Positions 61,433 through 64,000 of a stretch of DNA of 64,000 nucleotides are shown here, piece after piece (positions within the stretch are counted from its first letter, which is position 1; each line of letters opens with the position of its first letter). Below the pieces are notes generated by a model that ran no database searches, was not told where the DNA came from, and saw nothing but the letters and a program-made list of their open reading frames with translations. The DNA comes from a virus. The stretch is taken from positions 1 to 64,000 of IMG/VR virus record IMGVR_UViG_3300042314_001189. The stretch is one strand, 5' to 3'. The translations under genes and the position numbers were made by a program.

Positions 61433-63604
61433 ATGAGTTACATAATTAAAAGCACAAGTCCGTTTGTCAACATAAAATTGACAGAAAAAGGTAGAGAACA
61501 ATTAGCACAAGGTAAACTTAACTTTTCCTTCTGGGCTATTGGGGATTCTGAAATAAATTACACCAGAGAAGCCATTGTTGATAACGCAACATCAGTTGGC
61601 GACCCAACATTGACAGCTACAACGGTTGTTTTTAAACCGTTTGACAAGCAGCCAAACTTGAAATCATTCATTTATCCTTTAACATCAAACGAAATTTATC
61701 AACCAGTAAACGCTTCAGTTATCAATGTTGTTAAAGCTGTTGTTAATAACGAAGCTCAAGAAAGAGGTTTTTTCAGCGGCACAAGTTATAACACATTAAC
61801 TGGTTTGACATATTGTGCTTATAATGAATATGTTTCTGACACAACACCAGGCGCATCTAGATATGACGGTTCAAACATTATTTCAGTTAGTAGTAGTGCT
61901 TTTACAATTGGAGATTTTGTATTGATTAAAATTGGTGATTATTCAACTGGTGCTTTAACTCAAAACGACAACACAGTAGCTTTGCCAAATCTTTGGTATA
62001 AAATACAAGCGTTGACAGCTGGTACAACATCAATCATAGAATTAGATAGAAATTTACCTAATTTGAACGGTACTTGGACTGGTTATTCTCAGATTTTCAT
62101 CTACAAAGGCGGTGAAGTTTATAACTCTTTTGGTTATGATAACTCTACAGCGTATTGGGATAGTGGAACATTATCTTTTGATTCTTCTAGCAATATCACA
62201 TGTAACGATGTTCCAGTTTGGAATATGAACAATGTTTGGTGTGAGAGTTTGGCTGGTATTACTGGTCTAACAACAACAAATCTGTATGAAGGATATACTA
62301 AGTTTGGTTCATTCCCTTATTTAGGTACTAAAAACCCATACTTAGAATTTGTATGTAAAACAACTGCTGATACCGAAACTTCTTTGGCGTTTAGCTGTAC
62401 TGGTCCAGGTCAAAGTTACCTAGACGATGTATCAAAATCTATCTCTATTTTACATTACACAAACAATACTATCTCTAATCTTTACGGTGAGTTCTTCTAT
62501 ACTGATGCCGCAAACAACAAATATTTATCGTTGTTTATTCCAGATTTAATGTACCACAGAAGAAACGGTAGTACTGGTAGTGGAACAACAATGGGTATGA
62601 GATTTATCGCTACGGGTTCAACATTCACAACTAATCAAGACATCGAATACATTGAATTGATTGAAGACCCAGCAATGGTTGCTTCAGCATCAACTTCTGT
62701 AGCTGTTGGTAGAGTCTACCCACAACTAAAAACAGTTGTATTCTATAATGACGAAATAGTTTCTGCTTTATCATATAAATCTAACAGAAACTGGACATTA
62801 CCAGAACTATCAGCAACATTGGCAGCACCAAGCGGTGGTACATCTACTGGTATTCTAAATACACAACAAACAATGTATTTAACATATGTGTTAGACAACG
62901 TTGGTCAAAGCGGTTATACTTCTTCTTTACCTTGTCAAACATACATTAAAATAACAAACAACACTTCATCAGCTAAAGACGTTTCGTTTAAAATAACTGA
63001 AACAGACATGCTTCCATACATGAGAAAGATTGAAAGTGCTGGTTATGATGGATTAGGTTTTTATGCGTATAACTTTAAATTGTTATATCAAATTGTAACC
63101 GACTCTATGGACCGTCCAGACCCAGGTGCTTGGAAAGAGTATGACTTTACATCAACAGCTATTACAACAAATGCTGGTGAAACAATCGACCCTAAATTGC
63201 TAGAAAACCAAAATCCAGCTATTAATGGGTTTGTTTTAGACGTGTTAAAAGATGTGAGTGCGACAACATTTAATTTAATTTCACTATTAAACTTACCACC
63301 AACAGTTTCACCAGAGAAATTACAATTTGGTGATGAAAGATTCTTCTACGGAAACCTTTCAACATATATTGGTGCAACAATATACAAAACAATCTTCGAC
63401 ATTAGAGTTAATAGTAGTCAATTTAACGCTACAACTAACCCAACTAGAAGTTCAGATACAACAGTAAATCCACCAAACATAAAAATAAGTGAGGTTGGTA
63501 TTTATGACACAGACAAAAACTTAGTCTGCATTGGTAAACTTAGCACACCAGTTGCTTTAACCAATGGGAACACAATAATGCTTGAATTATCAATGGATTT
63601 CTAA
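61433..63604 (+). CDS. Fibre/baseplate tip protein with 'LTEKGR...GDSE' N-terminal domain
   Basis: 723 residues. N-terminus FVNIKLTEKGREQLAQGKLN and FSFWAIGDSEINYTRE is a recognisable phage fibre/tip attachment domain, shared with the next gene. The rest is Thr/Ser/Asn-rich beta sequence. The C-terminal part has 'KISEVGIYDTDKNLVCIGKL', a phrase typical of the tail-fibre domain family that follows 'S.VG+YD...N.+.+..+S.P'. The protein probably connects to or forms long fibres. Codon use is mildly optimised (many C-ending codons), suggesting high copy number. Confidence 0.65.
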   Translation: MSYIIKSTSPFVNIKLTEKGREQLAQGKLNFSFWAIGDSEINYTREAIVDNATSVGDPTLTATTVVFKPFDKQPNLKSFIYPLTSNEIYQPVNASVINVVKAVVNNEAQERGFFSGTSYNTLTGLTYCAYNEYVSDTTPGASRYDGSNIISVSSSAFTIGDFVLIKIGDYSTGALTQNDNTVALPNLWYKIQALTAGTTSIIELDRNLPNLNGTWTGYSQIFIYKGGEVYNSFGYDNSTAYWDSGTLSFDSSSNITCNDVPVWNMNNVWCESLAGITGLTTTNLYEGYTKFGSFPYLGTKNPYLEFVCKTTADTETSLAFSCTGPGQSYLDDVSKSISILHYTNNTISNLYGEFFYTDAANNKYLSLFIPDLMYHRRNGSTGSGTTMGMRFIATGSTFTTNQDIEYIELIEDPAMVASASTSVAVGRVYPQLKTVVFYNDEIVSALSYKSNRNWTLPELSATLAAPSGGTSTGILNTQQTMYLTYVLDNVGQSGYTSSLPCQTYIKITNNTSSAKDVSFKITETDMLPYMRKIESAGYDGLGFYAYNFKLLYQIVTDSMDRPDPGAWKEYDFTSTAITTNAGETIDPKLLENQNPAINGFVLDVLKDVSATTFNLISLLNLPPTVSPEKLQFGDERFFYGNLSTYIGATIYKTIFDIRVNSSQFNATTNPTRSSDTTVNPPNIKISEVGIYDTDKNLVCIGKLSTPVALTNGNTIMLELSMDF

Positions 63605-63605
63605 A

Positions 63606-64000
63606 ATGGGATATAATAGTACTGCAACGACACTTACACTTACAGCTAAATTAACACCAATAGGTAGACAAAAGCTTGTATCAACAAATAACGCATTAAT
63701 CAAAACTTTTAGTTTAGGTGATTCGGATGCGAACTACTTTATTGACTTAACATTGGGAACTGGACAAGTTCCTGGTGAGGGTGGTAATATTGGGTTCAAC
63801 AACACTGTTAGTAATAGCACAGCTAGAAACCTAAATTTAGCAACGTATCTTATCGTAAATTCAAGTGGTTCGATTAGAAAAAGTGTATCACAACAATCAA
63901 CAACTGTTTTAACTGAAACACAGCCATTAGGTTTTAAAACCATTTCTGGTTCTAGTTTAACAATAAATGGGGTTGATAGAAACAACGCAACAACAGACCC
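63606..64000 (+). CDS. Paralogous fibre/tip protein (5' part, cut by window)
   Basis: ATG at 63606, one nt after the previous stop; open to the window end (131 codons). Residues 10-45, with LTAKLTPIGRQKLVS and KTFSLGDSDANYF, align with the N-terminal domain of the 61433 protein (K-L-T-x-x-G-R-x-x-L, then GDS-x-x-N-Y). The remainder is Ser/Thr/Asn-rich. The two consecutive genes probably arose by duplication of an attachment domain fused to different shafts. Confidence 0.7.
   Translation, partial: MGYNSTATTLTLTAKLTPIGRQKLVSTNNALIKTFSLGDSDANYFIDLTLGTGQVPGEGGNIGFNNTVSNSTARNLNLATYLIVNSSGSIRKSVSQQSTTVLTETQPLGFKTISGSSLTINGVDRNNATTD

Noticed and set aside
1-64000. Search for tRNA genes, CRISPR arrays, integrase, transposase or attachment sites
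   Set aside because: Intergenic gaps are too short or lack cloverleaf or repeat patterns, and no recombinase or transposase motif appears in any frame.
42806-64000. One-to-one naming of all baseplate genes after T4 gp7-gp12
   Set aside because: Beyond gp25 and gp6 the sequence similarity is too weak; position alone does not justify these names.

Overview
The window looks like part of the genome of a large contractile-tailed (T4-like) bacteriophage whose host is probably a member of the Bacteroidota, most likely a flavobacterium. Three things point to a phage: tail sheath, tail tube, baseplate wedge and hub, tape-measure and fibre genes; T4-type replication and nucleotide genes (gp32-like SSB, UvsX-like recombinase, 5' nuclease, DnaB/gp41 helicase, NrdB, NrdA); and tight gene packing with stop/start overlaps. 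Four things point to the host: low GC; A-rich leaders without Shine-Dalgarno sites; at least seven well-formed Bacteroidota-type promoters (TTG, 19-20 bp, TAnnTTTG), plus an eighth with a degenerate upstream element; and SprB-like repeats, typical of flavobacterial surface adhesins, in a virion protein. I cannot name the phage species. No tRNA, CRISPR array, integrase or insertion sequence was seen.

Layout. 1-686 (minus): 5' part of a SNF2-type helicase gene. 797-7395: neck (gp14-like), tail terminator/sheath stabiliser (gp15-like), three fibre-type proteins and a fibre accessory protein. 7392-7550 (minus): a 52-residue RHH-like protein facing a palindromic operator. 7701-13435: tail sheath, an internal-head-type protein, two minus-strand accessory genes (a secreted CAP-domain protein and an unknown), tail tube, and a 37-residue basic protein. 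13494-20304: two further internal-type proteins around a gp26-like chaperone/hub ORF that overlaps a gp51-like ORF at a T7 slippery run, then the tape measure. 20305-20617: no protein gene, but a promoter-to-terminator unit that looks like a small RNA. 20618-31683: tail-tube/baseplate junction protein with an OmpA-like domain, gp53-like wedge protein, and a 2098-residue hub carrying two predicted cell-wall hydrolase domains. 31715-33744: small unknowns and an acidic core-like protein. 33979-42306: replication and nucleotide block. 42410-64000: gp25, gp6, a small membrane protein, a 1492-residue membrane-segment/SprB protein, and a series of baseplate-periphery and fibre proteins, the last cut by the window edge.

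Regulation. Two promoter classes can be read directly. Host-type promoters precede the helicase, the RHH gene, both minus-strand accessory genes, the small RNA, the unknown at 31715 and the SSB/UvsX block. A second motif, TATTTAT(A/C/T/G), lies upstream of nearly every structural transcription unit and is proposed as the late promoter. Clear intrinsic terminators separate many units.

Most interesting points: the probable frameshift between the gp26- and gp51-like ORFs; a set of proteins with short N-termini ending in L/I-x-E, like T4 capsid-targeting propeptides; a secreted CAP-domain protein in a phage tail cluster; a candidate phage small RNA; a baseplate-type protein combining long hydrophobic segments with SprB-like repeats; and near-leaderless early genes.
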